Part shown: one piece after another, positions 1 through 9,985 of the stretch
Layout: each line of letters opens with the position of its first letter
Numbering within the stretch: position 1 is the stretch's first letter
Source of the DNA: Phytophthora sp. 'mugwort'
Taxonomy: Eukaryota; Oomycota; Peronosporomycetes; Peronosporales; Peronosporaceae
Length of the DNA: 64,000 nucleotides
NCBI GenBank assembly: GCA_033558025.1
Contig: JAUCEF010000007.1
Span: 4,402,001 to 4,466,000 of the forward strand
Direction of reading: 5' to 3'
Translations under genes and position numbers: made by a program
Notes under the pieces: generated by a model
What the model saw: the letters and a program-made list of their open reading frames with translations, nothing else
The model's database searches: none
Told to the model about the DNA's origin: nothing

Positions 1-95
1 GGTGGGAGGGCGCCTGTCTTGACTACGGTACGGATTACTAGACGCCAGTAAACTCGCAAAGCCGCAACACCGATCACATCAAAGGTGTCACCTTG
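1..95. repeat. Left arm of an imperfect inverted repeat
   Basis: Bases 19-53 are the exact reverse complement of 5757-5791 (35 bp). Weaker similarity extends over about 90 bp on each side, to a shared GATCACATC block. The right arm lies 76-126 bp upstream of the bZIP start at 5884, so this arm may be the 5' flank of a minus-strand paralogue just beyond the left edge. It could also be the end of a short transposon. Confidence 0.8.
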
Positions 96-604
96 CACAT
101 CACATTGGATGCATGAGTTCTATCGACGAACCTGCCGTACCGTCATCGAGCTTGCTATCACATGCAAAAATGCGCATGGTTAGTATGGAGCGGCTAGAAG
201 GAAGAAACCGGATGCTAAGAGTCGAAGCATCGTTCAGCTCGTTCCGATACTGAAGCTTCCGTCTCTCAAAACGATCTTCGTCGTCGGCACCCTTGCCTGA
301 TGACCGGTTGTCAATCCACAGTTGCAGCTTGCTGTGAATCTCTACAGTCTAAACCCACAACATCAAGACAAGAGCCGTCGAAGCCTGATTCAGCGAGGAA
401 TTATTTATAGACATGCTGGTCTGAGTATACATGTTGGAGACTGGGAAGAAATGGGGTACAGTTCCACCTCGCCAATTTCGTAGCTGTGCAACCTAATAAT
501 TCATCAAAGCTAATACATTGAGTCATCCACCGATTTCGCCCCCTATGGTTGTTTGTATGCTCAGTAACAACTCTAATATCTAATAAGTTGTTGTACTGCC
601 ACCG

Positions 605-790
605 AGGTATTAAATTGGCGAGGGGGTCTGTACATCTACGATTACTCTACGCCCGTAATCGCATCTTCGATCTAGTTTTCTGTCTTTTAATAATATTGTC
701 TACTGGCAGCAATTACATCAGCAATTACTGAGCGATACCGAAGGGATGGACTAAGATCATATATTGTGTTTCATTCTACAGCAATTAATT
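605..790 (+). repeat. Copy 1 of a dispersed direct repeat
   Basis: This stretch is similar in the same orientation to 5045-5190. The best block is at about 625-665 against 5048-5088, differing at a few positions, followed by a weaker match through a TCAGCA-TTAC-GAGCGA block. It contains a small hairpin with arms CGATTAC and GTAATCG. The origin is unknown; it may be a miniature element or a piece of a flank duplicated along with the bZIP genes. Confidence 0.6.
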
Positions 791-2708
791 ATATAATTCG
801 CCTGATTTCTTGACCTTCTTGATTCAACACCAACTAAAGACGAGTTATGCGAAAATTCCGTCAGCATAAAATATACACTGGTACTTAGTATAACTTAGTC
901 GGTCAAAAAAGCACAGATACCCGTCGAGAAAGACGGCGGCTATTTAAAATGCGCGAACAATCCGCCCAATTTGGGTCCCAGCACCCAATGAACCACATTT
1001 GGTATCAGTGGAGAGGTGGGTTGTTGCAACATGCCTGAGTCCTCGAATTCCGAAAGCTCATTCCGATGCATTTCAAGCGTGTCCGAGCAAATATTAATTG
1101 TCAGGGTTCCGGGTTCTCTGCAACAAGGAACAACGGCAGCAGGGTTGGCTTTGTGAACGCTTTCGGTGGCCGATTTCAAGGACCGTTTGACTTCTTGTTG
1201 CTTAAGAAGTTGAGTGTCGCTTCTTAACGACCCGTTTGACCTCAACGGTGCAACGTGCAGTGCAAACTGCGACCTCGCGGAGCCTGCATCCGTACGATCA
1301 CCAATAGATCTATCGGCGCGAACAGTCACTGCTTCCACTAGGTACAAACGCAAATACTCACATCCTGAAGCCGTCAGTGTTGTGTTGACAATATGTCCCG
1401 TACCTCATACGGGACCCGTGCTAGGGATTCAAGGGTGGGTCTCCAGTACCAGGTATGTCTCAGCAACGGCGATCGCTGAAGTGCTCGATCATGGAGTGGA
1501 GTACCTTGTTTAAGTTACCATGTGGGCACCGCTCCCACCGAGGATGAGGCCGATGATGGCCCTAGCTTTGGACGTCTCCTTCGGAGGTACAGGAGAGGCG
1601 ACACGCTCGTAAACGTTTGAAGGGGAACCGTGAGGTGGCTGGGCGACACTGGGACTGATGGCATGGTGTTCCTGCGAGCATGCATGGCGTGCTAGCGGAA
1701 GGAATGCCATCGTCAAGGACAGGTATCACCTCGGACAGCTCGAAGTGCGAAGGGGAGGAGAGGTGTCGTAGCTACAAGGAGGGGCGGCTAGCTGCAGCCG
1801 ACCAGATTAGTATTTCAGTCGTAATCCTTCCTCCCCTGTGAACAGACAATAAAGAAATCAGTGTTTAAGTCCCACCAGTGGAGATGAGCGACATTTGGTG
1901 GAGAAACAGGGTAGTGCTTGCTGAAGATGGTCGTGTTTGGAACGTTACTACGAAACTCAAGTGTGGTCACCGTGAAGAGCGCCTCTGTGGGGTAGCCGCT
2001 ACTGTGGTCAAGTGGAGTGTCCGTATGTGCGTAGAGTGTTAGCATTGCGCCCGCTTCTTAAGTGGATATCAGCAGCCCAACTGCAAAAAACATTAAGAGT
2101 CCGTTATCTTCGGAGAGTGTCAGACTTGCGCCTACTACTAAGAGGGGGGGGGGGTCGGCAGCTCGACGGCGGAGACACTTGCCAACTGGAGAAAGTATTT
2201 TGATTCAGAACAGCTCTAATCGGCGGGAGCACCTGATTTCTCACGGAGCTTAACCTACTGATGCTTCTCGCTACTAGACCTGGTGGATGGATAGTTACCC
2301 TCCTTTGGGGTGGGATACTTGGACGTGAAGCGTAACGGCACTACGTGTATGAGCGCAACCGAAAGCGCTAAAAGAAAAAAAACTAAACATGGCCTCGCGG
2401 ACTCAAGGCGATGGTGGAGATCAGGAGACGGCTTTTGGAGATGCTTTTAGCGAAGCGTTCGGCTTGGAAGAAACCGGTGATGTCGGAAGCCCAGGGGAAT
2501 CGTGTTCCCTTACCAGGTACTTCTCCGTTTTTTATCTATTAGTGCAGTTGCATGTTTTGGCCAGCAACTTTTGACCCAAAGCCGTTTCGATGATTTTGAT
2601 TGAATAAAAATAATCTCCGCGTTCTCTTGATTCGATTGGTGGTGCGTTTGGCGCCAAAAAAACTCAACATAAGAAAAGGAATGGTGGAGAAGCAAGACAC
2701 CTGGAGCT

Positions 2709-2768
2709 CCACTCTCGTTTCCCACCCGCCACTCTCGTTTTCCACCCGCCACTCTCGTTTCCTACCCG
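2709..2768. repeat. Minisatellite, three 20-bp units
   Basis: Three adjacent 20-bp units run at 2709-2728, 2729-2748 and 2749-2768, differing by one base each. The consensus is CCACTCTCGTTTCCCACCCG. The array lies just upstream of the decayed mariner transposase gene. Confidence 0.9.
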
Positions 2769-2803
2769 CCACACTTCAAAACCGCCCTCGTAGCCTACCA
2801 ACG

Positions 2804-3700
2804 ATGAAGCATCGGCATCTCACACCTCAGGAGAGGGTGTCTCTGGTCTACTTTCTACTCGCCCGTACGAATAACAGCGCGCTAGGTAAGAGCGACGGGC
2901 AAGGCTGCCGCCCAAAATTTAAGTGCTATCGCAACACGGTAGGAAGGATATGGAAGCAACACTTAGAGTCTCAGACGTGTATGGACCTTCTGGGGGATGT
3001 GGCGAGTCGAACTGTTTGATAGGTGTGGTCGTCACGCGATAAGCACGGCCGAAATGCGTGAGCGGATCAAGGCCATCCCAGCGCTTCGGCGCATAACCAT
3101 GCGAAGCCTAGCCGCTGCGCTCAAGGTCTCCACTTCGGTCATCCTGCGGCTCATGCGAAAAGCCGTCATTTGCCGCCACACCAATAACATCAAACCCGTG
3201 CTTACAGATGCCAACAGACTCCCTCGAGTCGTCTTCGTGCTCGACCTGTTGGTCACCAAGAGCGACGATACCAACGCGTTTAGCGACCTATACGATACGT
3301 TTCATATCGATGAGAGGTGGTTTAACGAGGACACCGACAAGAAGCAGTTCTACCTGTTGGACGAGGAGGAGGAGCCTGTGCGCCGCCGACAAAGCAAGCG
3401 CTACATCGGGAATACCATATTCATTGCGGCCGTCGCTCGACCTAGGTTTGTTGTTCTATGATGTATGATAACTCCTAAAAAGTTATAATATGTTGACTAT
3501 GATAAACGTACGCCGCGATGAAAAGCAGCACGCCCAACAAAATATTGTTGACGCTACAAACGGTGATGGAGCAGATCCTCCTAGTCGACGGCGGCAACGC
3601 GTTCAAGATCCCGCATAAGGGATAGGATTCGCGAAGAAGGGTGAGCTCCCGGTGTCGCTCACGTGCAGCCGCGAGGCTTGCGCCCAGGGAAGAAGTTTGT
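2804..3700 (+). pseudogene. Tc1/mariner-type transposase, broken and internally deleted
   Basis: The start at 2804 opens with a helix-turn-helix-like MKHRHLTPQERVSLVYFLL segment. A one-base frameshift near 3012-3025 moves the frame into RCGRHAISTAEMRERIKAIP and a second DNA-binding segment (RSLAAALKVSTSVILRLM). The first catalytic Asp lies in FHIDERWF, followed by the conserved stretch ending AAVARPRF at about 3448. The central catalytic core with the second and third acidic residues is missing. Recognisable C-terminal sequence resumes at about 3510-3620 (NKILLTLQTVMEQILL) and, in another frame, at 3640-3700 (ELPVSLTCSREA). The gene is therefore a deletion derivative and cannot encode active transposase. 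The family call rests on the arrangement of these blocks as seen in oomycete mariner-like proteins. Confidence 0.8.
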
Positions 3701-3742
3701 GCGCGAGGAGACGCCAAGATTGCGGTAGCCGTCGTCGCGTAG

Positions 3743-3964
3743 GCAGCAGCAAAGAGGAAAGCAGTGGCAGAGAAGCGGGCGGCCAACGGAAAGGAAGCAG
3801 CGCAGACGAAGACGGCAGGCCAGAAGGCGGCGACGACGGCAATCCAGAAGATGGCAGCCACAGCGCTTGCCACCAAGGCAGCGACGACGGCAGCCGCAGC
3901 CGTTGCATCGAAGGCGGCAGCAACAGCCGCAGCCGCCAAGAAGGCGTCGGCAGCCAAGCGCTGA
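3743..3964 (+). CDS. Alanine/lysine-rich ORF of unknown function
   Basis: This frame follows a TAG at 3740-3742 and runs to a stop at 3964. It encodes about 73 residues dominated by Ala, Lys and Thr, with repeats of the type AAATAAAAK. Codons upstream of the TAG stay Ala/Val-rich (AKIAVAVVA), so one substitution may have cut a longer reading frame. It follows directly on the mariner remnant. Composition resembles a low-complexity tail or histone-H1-like tail, but there is no domain to support a function. The opposite strand is also open because of the repeated GC-rich codons. Confidence 0.3.
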   Translation, partial: AAAKRKAVAEKRAANGKEAAQTKTAGQKAATTAIQKMAATALATKAATTAAAAVASKAAATAAAAKKASAAKR

Positions 3965-3999
3965 GCGGCTGCAGCTGCCATCATCGCGAAAAACAATGA

Positions 4000-5715
4000 T
4001 AGTCAGGAAGCATAAATAAAATCCCTTCCTAAATAGATCAATGCTGATTACCATTTTTGAACTGCACCAAAAGAAACCTGACAGGTGCCGGAACCAACTG
4101 CACCAATAAATAAAAAATGGAGGAAGTAGTAAGTATAGAAAATGAAGGTAGCATCTGGAAACTGTAGGCTTCATGTCCTCACGGTTGGAATGCTGCAGGT
4201 ATCTCACCATTGGCTATCTCATCGAACCTACAACCTGCAAAATTACCAATCGTGAGAACCACTATTAGATTTCTGCATGTCATGCAAAAATCTGGCGAAT
4301 TAAAATATATCTAGATTGATGGCTGAAGCGAGAGATACATGTAGAGCCGTCGTAGCCCAGGAATTGGAGTGTACTACACATTAAAAGACCAACGGAGGAG
4401 TGCGGTTGCGAGCGAGCGTAGCCATAGCAACCCGCGTGGGGGGGGGGGGGCAGCGAGCCAGGGCCGTGCGGTACTTGCGGAAGCAGGACTAGTGCCGAAG
4501 TTTACAGCGAGCCGAGCACTGTAGCGGGCCGAGCTCAGAATATTTGTGCAGCGACTGGCTTCGCGAGGACCGAGACAGCGATGGCATCGGTCCTCGGGGG
4601 AGAGGGGCTAAGGTAAAGGGATATGGTCCCTCTCAGATGGGAGACCTCCAGCACAAAAGTAAGTTTAAACCAGAAAAGTCACTCGGCGCGTTGGGCGCAG
4701 CAGCACGTGCCGTTATAGATAGAGAAACGGCAGAAGCACAGAAGAGAAGGGGTAATCGCACAGAAACTTCTATTCAGAGCATACTGGGTTGCACACCCAT
4801 ACCCCCGCATTAGAAAACTAGCTCCGGGTTCAGTGCAACGGGTCCGTTCGCTGGTGAGCTCGTCGCTGGGCAAATACCACTCGGTCATGCTTCGCGGGCA
4901 CCCCGCCCGTTTTGCTTCGGCTACGCTTCTCGCACCCGATAAGTACCGTCCTCTATTAAAAGCATACTGGTTACGTGTTCGTCTGTGCGATTCTACTTAT
5001 CTCTTAAGAGATGATGGTCTGCGTGACACTGGGAAACAATGAAGTACTACTGTACATGTACGATTACTATACGCCCGTAATCGCATGACATGCTCTCTAC
5101 TCTCTCTCACTTTCTATCTAGTGTTGCATCAGCATTTACCGAGCGAAAACAAGTATATATTAAGCCCGTGTACTCTGTCATTCATAGTATTGAGGTTTCC
5201 AGAATGTAGAGTTTTTTTTTATCAGTAGCAGCAGCTTTAGCAAGCTAGGACTGTGAGTCGCCAACTAGTCATGGCAGAGATGCCGAATTACCGTTCTGAG
5301 AGGTGCATGGTCAGTATCGGAACGTTGAACGACGATAAAGCCAGACAATTTCAAAGGGGTCTACTTGGTTGATCAAGCTTTGCGATGGCCTCTTTTAATG
5401 AAAAATACATTTAGTTTAATGGATCCCAAAGTTGCGCAACACTGCCATGTAAACCGCTAATCACGTGACGAGGGTCGCGTCATACTGTAGTCTTTAGGGG
5501 ATGAAGTTACAGCTGTGTTTTACATACAGCGTCTATGTTAGCTTCCACGTACTGTACACGCGATGCTGCGACTATAAGCATAGAATTCTTCGTTCCGCTC
5601 CACATAAACCAAGCGCATTTCTGCACTAGCACTCTTGTGTTAGCAAGAGTGCTGACGGTACGGCACCAATGTTCCATGACGGCGCTTGCCTTCAATGTGA
5701 TGTACAAGAAAAAAC
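4000..5715. other. No supportable gene
   Basis: No ORF with recognisable domains was found. A run of 12 or so G lies at about 4439-4450. Open frames at 4544-4813 on + and 4679-4888 on - have no supporting features. The stretch 5045-5190 is a dispersed repeat and 5720-5808 belongs to the inverted repeat. Confidence 0.6.
5045..5190 (+). repeat. Copy 2 of a dispersed direct repeat
   Basis: Same orientation as 605-790. It shares the block around CGATTAC...GTAATCG and the following GAGCGA region. It sits about 700 bp upstream of the first bZIP gene. Confidence 0.6.
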
Positions 5716-5719
5716 TTGA

Positions 5720-5808
5720 TAAATCCTGATGTGATCCGTATATTGCTGCTTCGGGTGTTTACTGGCGTCTAGTAATCCGTACCGTAGTCAAAACAGATCC
5801 TCCCACTC
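5720..5808. repeat. Right arm of the inverted repeat
   Basis: Reverse complement of the window start; the perfect core is 5757-5791. It lies immediately upstream of the first bZIP promoter, so it is probably gene-flank DNA that was copied with the gene. Confidence 0.8.
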
Positions 5809-5860
5809 AATTCTCTTGTCACGTACTGCCAAGTGATCCTCTCGGTACTTCACTCTCCAT

Positions 5861-5874
5861 TCATATTGAAATTG
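5861..5874 (+). promoter_or_regulatory. Initiator-like core promoter of the first bZIP gene
   Basis: The sequence TCATATTGAAATTG lies 10-23 bp upstream of the ATG at 5884. It resembles the oomycete initiator plus flanking promoter region (TCATT-type core followed by CAWTTT). This would give a very short 5' leader, as is common in oomycetes. By-eye match only. Confidence 0.5.
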
Positions 5875-5883
5875 CAGCGCTAA

Positions 5884-6909
5884 ATGACAAGTGTCCTCGG
5901 AAACCCCTCGTTTCGCTTCGGCGATAGCCTCATCAGCCATGTGCTTCCGCGCGCCCCGGTTAGTTCCCGCCAAATTGGTCCAGTGATAAAAAGCGATATA
6001 CCAAGCGCCAGGGCGCGCTCTCCGTACGAAGGCCGTCAAGATCCACACCAAGCGACGAGGGCAGCTAGCTACCTCATTGATAACAAAGGTCCTGTGCCGC
6101 TTAACGCTGCTCCGAAGAATCAAGACCCAGCTCAACCGAACACGAAGGGGAAGCGCAAGCTGTCCGACTACTACAAATCTCCAGTCCGCCGACTGCAGTG
6201 CCGAACCAATCAAGCTCGCTACCGCAACAGGCAACGAGAATACCAGGCGCAGCTCGAGCAGAACACGAAGCAGTTGCGCCAGGAGGTTGGCAACCTGAAG
6301 TGCAAATATCGAGACTTGTCATCTCGAGAGAGAAGTAACCAGAGCCCCTGGTCTATTGTGGCTGAGGTATTTCGCCTGATTGAAAGCAGCTTCCGGTCTC
6401 CTTGGCGAACGGTGAACTCGCAAGAGATGCAAAATCACAAGGAGACACGCCAGATCTTGGCCGTCTTGAAGAGGTCGTTTGTGCACGATGCCGCTATAGG
6501 AGGCCTACACGGTATCGACACTCTGCTTGAGCAGCTTCGGCATTTCTCGCAGTATTTTTCTACTCCACAACTGGAGCTGGTGCGGGTGGAAACAGTGGCT
6601 CCGGGTGTCATGGCAGCTCGTGCGAAGCTTGGTGTGACGGTCTCCGAGCTCTCGTTGAAGCACGTCTTCGTGGGCTGCCAAGGCGAACAACAACGTACGA
6701 CTCGAAGTCGCCTTCTGAAACAGCGCCTCGAGTTTGACTGCACAATGAATTTTCTCTTTGATGAAGGTAGCTGTCGTGTTGTGCGCTTGGAATGCAAGAT
6801 CGACTTGGTGGCAGCCTTGCTCCGGCTTCTAGGGAACCTGAATGACGTGTCGGACGTGCTGGAGCATGCTCTCATAACATCGGAGTGCACGGTAGAAGGC
6901 AGTCACTGA
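5884..6909 (+). CDS. bZIP transcription factor, Cys-type basic region
   Basis: A 341-residue intronless ORF. The N-terminal segment (GDSLISHVLPRAP, about 13-25) is shared with the paralogues in this window. The basic region and zipper run from about 100 to 145: Cys106 stands where bZIP proteins have the invariant Asn, followed by x7-Arg114, then Leu at 124, 131, 138 and 145. That is exactly the canonical N-x7-R-x9-L spacing, so the Cys is a true substitution and not a misalignment. After the zipper comes a conserved block PWSIVAEVFRLIESSFRSPW and a C-terminal domain shared by all four copies, of unknown function. It should be a nuclear DNA-binding dimer. The substitution is expected to alter DNA recognition. 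The reading frame is intact and the paralogue at 35444-36550 is its closest relative here. Such Cys-type bZIPs are known in Phytophthora, to my recollection. Confidence 0.9.
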   Translation: MTSVLGNPSFRFGDSLISHVLPRAPVSSRQIGPVIKSDIPSARARSPYEGRQDPHQATRAASYLIDNKGPVPLNAAPKNQDPAQPNTKGKRKLSDYYKSPVRRLQCRTNQARYRNRQREYQAQLEQNTKQLRQEVGNLKCKYRDLSSRERSNQSPWSIVAEVFRLIESSFRSPWRTVNSQEMQNHKETRQILAVLKRSFVHDAAIGGLHGIDTLLEQLRHFSQYFSTPQLELVRVETVAPGVMAARAKLGVTVSELSLKHVFVGCQGEQQRTTRSRLLKQRLEFDCTMNFLFDEGSCRVVRLECKIDLVAALLRLLGNLNDVSDVLEHALITSECTVEGSH

Positions 6910-8230
6910 AAGTATAACGACATCATGCACATCGACAACCACGTAATTCGTTTTAGGACTGTCGAGTTCACAGATATCGGTGGCGCGTGAATCATTAACG
7001 ATCTATCGCTTGTGTGCAACTTTATTAACGGTCTCGCTACCATCGTCAACGCACGAAGTAGCAAAAAAGGTGGAACCACAGCGCTGGATTAACTGTAATG
7101 CCGAAGTGATACTGAACATTGGTCGACAACGAGCCCTCTAGTCTTGAAACACAAGACGTTGATTGTTTTTTATCCAAGCGCACCATACATTGTCTGACAT
7201 CTACGACTCCACATTTGAAGTGCCATAACCAAATCTGAAATCTGAATTTTATCTTTTGTCGTAACGTTACCCGAGCAGTACAGTACGCGTCGGACCGGTA
7301 AGTTTGTTATATATATACTTTGCTTCGTATTTGTATAGCATAGGGCAAGCTTCTACTGTGCATGGTAGGTCAGTACTAAATAGGGTTTCTAATATCGTCT
7401 CATCACAACTCAAGCTTACGACATGTGAGACCGACATGTTGGTGTACATGTACCCGGTAGAGGTCCGAGGACGGCGTAATCGAACTTTTGCGACCGCGCC
7501 AGGTTCGGGGTAAACTATGGCTTCCATTGTCATTTAACCGCTCTTAATTTCGTTTTTGCGGTTTCGTATGCTAAGTGTGCAGTTTCCCACGCGACCACTT
7601 CCGAATATCGTACAATAATTACGTTCATCTTTTGGCGCAGATGAAGTGCCCATGTAGTCCACTAGGTGGCTACTATCGTCTAGCATACTTTCCGTCCCGG
7701 TTGGGCGCTGCTTTAAGCTCGTAGTGTCCATGGTTAAAGTTTTAAGACATTTGCCACGGGCCCTAGAAGCTTGCGATGTCCTCGAGCTAATCTCATGTTT
7801 GGGTTGTACAGTACGTATTCTACATCGTAGCCACTAAGCATGACTAACGTTAGAAAATGTATGCCAGTAGGATATGGTCTTGTGCCGGAAATAGAAGAGG
7901 GTGTACAGTACAGTCAAAATCTAGTGGTTGTGCCAACGTCACCGTTCCGTTCAAATCGTACGCTAGGATGGATGTCATAGCTCGCTACCTACCACTTCCC
8001 CTTACTAAGTGAATTATCGCGGTGAACAATCACCTTCAGTGATTACAGCATCTAAGCGCTGTCTTCATCCAAGGCGAAACAGTGGTCATCAAACTACGCG
8101 CTGAGTTTACACATACTTCTGATTGGACGGTACTATAGACGAGCTGGAGCCATAGTGAAGTCTACTGTGCTCGTGTTTACATACGGCACCTTCGATTACA
8201 TTGCACAACACACTCAATTTGCGTCTTCCA
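6910..8230. other. Intergenic between the first two bZIP genes
   Basis: No supportable gene. Small ORFs at 7267-7533 (-), 7304-7513 (+) and 7534-7731 (-) have no recognisable domains. The sequence is AT-richer than the surrounding transposons and probably holds the 3' flank of one bZIP gene and the upstream region of the next. Confidence 0.6.
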
Positions 8231-8235
8231 AGGTT

Positions 8236-8267
8236 CTCACTACTCAACAAATCACCTCCTCAACACG
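8236..8267 (+). promoter_or_regulatory. Initiator-like element and conserved leader of the second bZIP gene
   Basis: CTCACTACTCAACAAATC (8236-8253) resembles an oomycete initiator, about 60 bp upstream of the ATG at 8312. The next 16 bases (8252-8267, TCACCTCCTCAACACG) are identical to the same region upstream of the paralogue at 34401 (34428-34413, -). This conservation in a non-coding leader argues for transcription or translation control and supports the start at 8312 over the ATG at 8201, which lies upstream of the proposed start site. Confidence 0.5.
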
Positions 8268-8311
8268 TAACATACACTCCACCTACTCTCGACGATACTG
8301 CTGCTCTCTCG

Positions 8312-9364
8312 ATGACATCCACCTCCATAAAGTTCCCGACTTCATTTCACCGCTTTTGTCCGAGCCGAGGACAATTTAGCGACAAACTCATTAGACACGT
8401 ACTCCCACGTGCACCTGGGGCTCGAAATGATTTTGACTTCCTAGACAAGTTGAAGTCGATTGCCGCACCAAATAACGACGTGGAGGACGCGCTGCTCTCG
8501 CAGTCAGATTCCTATCAGATCACAGCAACTACCAGACCGATACCGTCGAGCTTACGTGTAACTGGCGTGAAGCGAACGGCATCGATTAGCCCCACGAAGG
8601 CCAGCCAAATGATCATATGCAATCCGAGAACCATCAGTAAACGCGCACAGCGCAGAAGAATTCAAGCTCGTTACCGCCAAAAACAGCTGAATCGTCAGCT
8701 GCAGCTTGAGGAGAGCGTCGAACGGCTGCGCCATGAGGTCGACAATTTGAAACACGAGCACGGAAGCCTTACCTCGTGTGAGAAACCCAAGCAGTGTCCA
8801 TGGACCATCGTGGCCGAAGTTTCTCGCCTGCTCGAAGACAGTGTTCACTTTCCCTGGCGCATGACGAACACCATAGGGATGGTGAACGATGACAATACGC
8901 ACATAAGCCTGATGTTTCTACACGCTTGCTTCTCGTCTGATGTGACCATGGATGACCTCTCCGGAGTGTTAACTATAACGAATCACTTGCGGCGGTTCTT
9001 GCTGAACTTCGGAGACCCCGAGCTGCGGTTGGAGCGGATCGAGTCCATGACGACTAGCGTCATGATTGCCACAGGGAGATTTTGCGCGACGGTGACAGAG
9101 CTCTCTGTGATCAAAGCGTTTCCCAACCTGTCGAAGAGGAAATATCAGAATGCTGGTATCGACAATGCTGTTCTTCGTGAGCAACTTCTTGGACAAAGGC
9201 TCAATTGTAGTTGCACACTGACCTTCCTTCTTGACGAGCAGACTGGGTGTGTCGAGCGCTTGGAAGTCAACACGGACTTTGTGGGCGCATTGGTTCGGGT
9301 GCTTGGAAACCTGGAAGATGTAGCAGCAGCCTGTTTAAATACGAACAGCCCGGTCCCTATTTAG
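8312..9364 (+). CDS. bZIP transcription factor, Arg at the invariant Asn position
   Basis: The ORF is open from 8201, but alignment with the 34401 paralogue (both have MT..., FPTSF or LPTSF, then the shared DKLIRHVLPRAPGARN-like block) puts the start at 8312, giving 350 residues. In that numbering the basic region is about 105-122. Arg114 replaces the invariant Asn, Arg122 closes the N-x7-R spacing, and Leu 132, 139, 146 and 153 form the zipper. The conserved PWTIVAEVSRLLEDSVHFPW block follows, then the shared C-terminal domain (SCTLTFLLDEQ). The frame is intact. Arg at this position would remove the base contacts normally made by Asn, so DNA binding may be altered or lost; it could act as a dimerisation partner. 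Nuclear location is inferred. The closest copy here is the Ala-type gene at 33439-34401. Confidence 0.88.
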   Translation: MTSTSIKFPTSFHRFCPSRGQFSDKLIRHVLPRAPGARNDFDFLDKLKSIAAPNNDVEDALLSQSDSYQITATTRPIPSSLRVTGVKRTASISPTKASQMIICNPRTISKRAQRRRIQARYRQKQLNRQLQLEESVERLRHEVDNLKHEHGSLTSCEKPKQCPWTIVAEVSRLLEDSVHFPWRMTNTIGMVNDDNTHISLMFLHACFSSDVTMDDLSGVLTITNHLRRFLLNFGDPELRLERIESMTTSVMIATGRFCATVTELSVIKAFPNLSKRKYQNAGIDNAVLREQLLGQRLNCSCTLTFLLDEQTGCVERLEVNTDFVGALVRVLGNLEDVAAACLNTNSPVPI

Positions 9365-9738
9365 TTTACCATATATAGGCTTCGTGTCTACTAATAGCGA
9401 GTTGTAACGTCCCCATAGAGAGCAATCATCGCCGTTTTTGTGAATCGATACATATACAAGTTGAATTAATGCGTTTTCGTTTTGATGATCGCCTGCCCTA
9501 TAATAATGGCAAGATCTTCTGCGCATGCTATATCAGCAGCTTCTATTATGCAGAAGCTAAATACACTAGTTATAGATTATTAATACATGTATGTGGATTT
9601 ATCAGTCCTGCGAGCATTAATAGTTGTCGTGGTTCAATAGCTGTCTTTAAGGTAGTTTGTCAGCTTTCTAGAAAGTATTTACAGAAACCCCGTGTATATA
9701 TATCAGTAATTATTAGCTATCGAAGAAAACGGCATTTG
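9365..9738. other. Intergenic, nothing recognised
   Basis: AT-rich sequence 3' of the second bZIP gene. The ORF on + at 9469-9792 has no domain and ends inside the Harbinger remnant, so it is not called. Confidence 0.6.
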
Positions 9739-9814
9739 ATTGGTCTACGGCACAATTCCCGCCAAAACTCAGAAAGCGCGCTTTACTTCTGAATTCACAA
9801 ACCAACAGAGCAGC

Positions 9815-9985
9815 ATGCCCAAGTTCTTCGCTAAGCCGACCAGAAACGACCCCCAGATCAGCACCGTCATGGCTCTGACCCAGATGGGAGACTCCACGCT
9901 GCAAAGGGAGGAGAGGTTGCAATAAACGGCGAATGAGATTAATGGCGAGTACTTGCCCCTGCTCCAAGATGAAATCGACTCTGAC
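9815..9985 (+). pseudogene. PIF/Harbinger-like transposase gene, 5' part
   Basis: The frame opens at 9815 with MPKFFAKPTRNDPQIS and meets a TAA at 9923-9925, then continues in the same frame (INGEYLPLLQDEIDSD) up to the LTR at 9986. Removing the gypsy element and one copy of CTGAC joins this frame to the sequence at 17962 onward without a shift (EIDSD-SPSTNVSSP). This half is assigned to the transposase gene by that continuity; on its own it has no diagnostic motif. Confidence 0.6.

Larger units (their letters stand above)
1..2388. other. No supportable gene; short repeats only
   Basis: Short ORFs are present on both strands, but none has a recognisable domain, sustained coding character or support from a homologous copy in the window. 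An 18-base stretch at 1888-1905 (gcgacatttggtggagaa) recurs at 27548-27565, where it resembles the start of an LTR-element leader, so 1800-2060 may be decayed retroelement leader sequence. A run of G lies near 2143-2152. Confidence 0.6.

Noticed and set aside
940..1353. 137-codon minus-strand ORF
   Set aside because: No recognisable domain, no homologue in the window, and an overlapping plus ORF of similar quality.
3475..4210. Ala-rich and Cys/Arg-rich minus-strand ORFs
   Set aside because: They are shadows of the Ala/Lys-rich plus-strand repeat and the mariner tail.
1..5808. 5.8-kb DNA transposon with terminal inverted repeats
   Set aside because: The repeats are internal to longer diverged flanks, no target duplication is visible, and the only transposase inside is an unrelated broken mariner copy.
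8201..8311. Upstream ATG for the second bZIP gene
   Set aside because: It precedes the initiator-like element and conserved leader; the paralogue starts at the position matching 8312.
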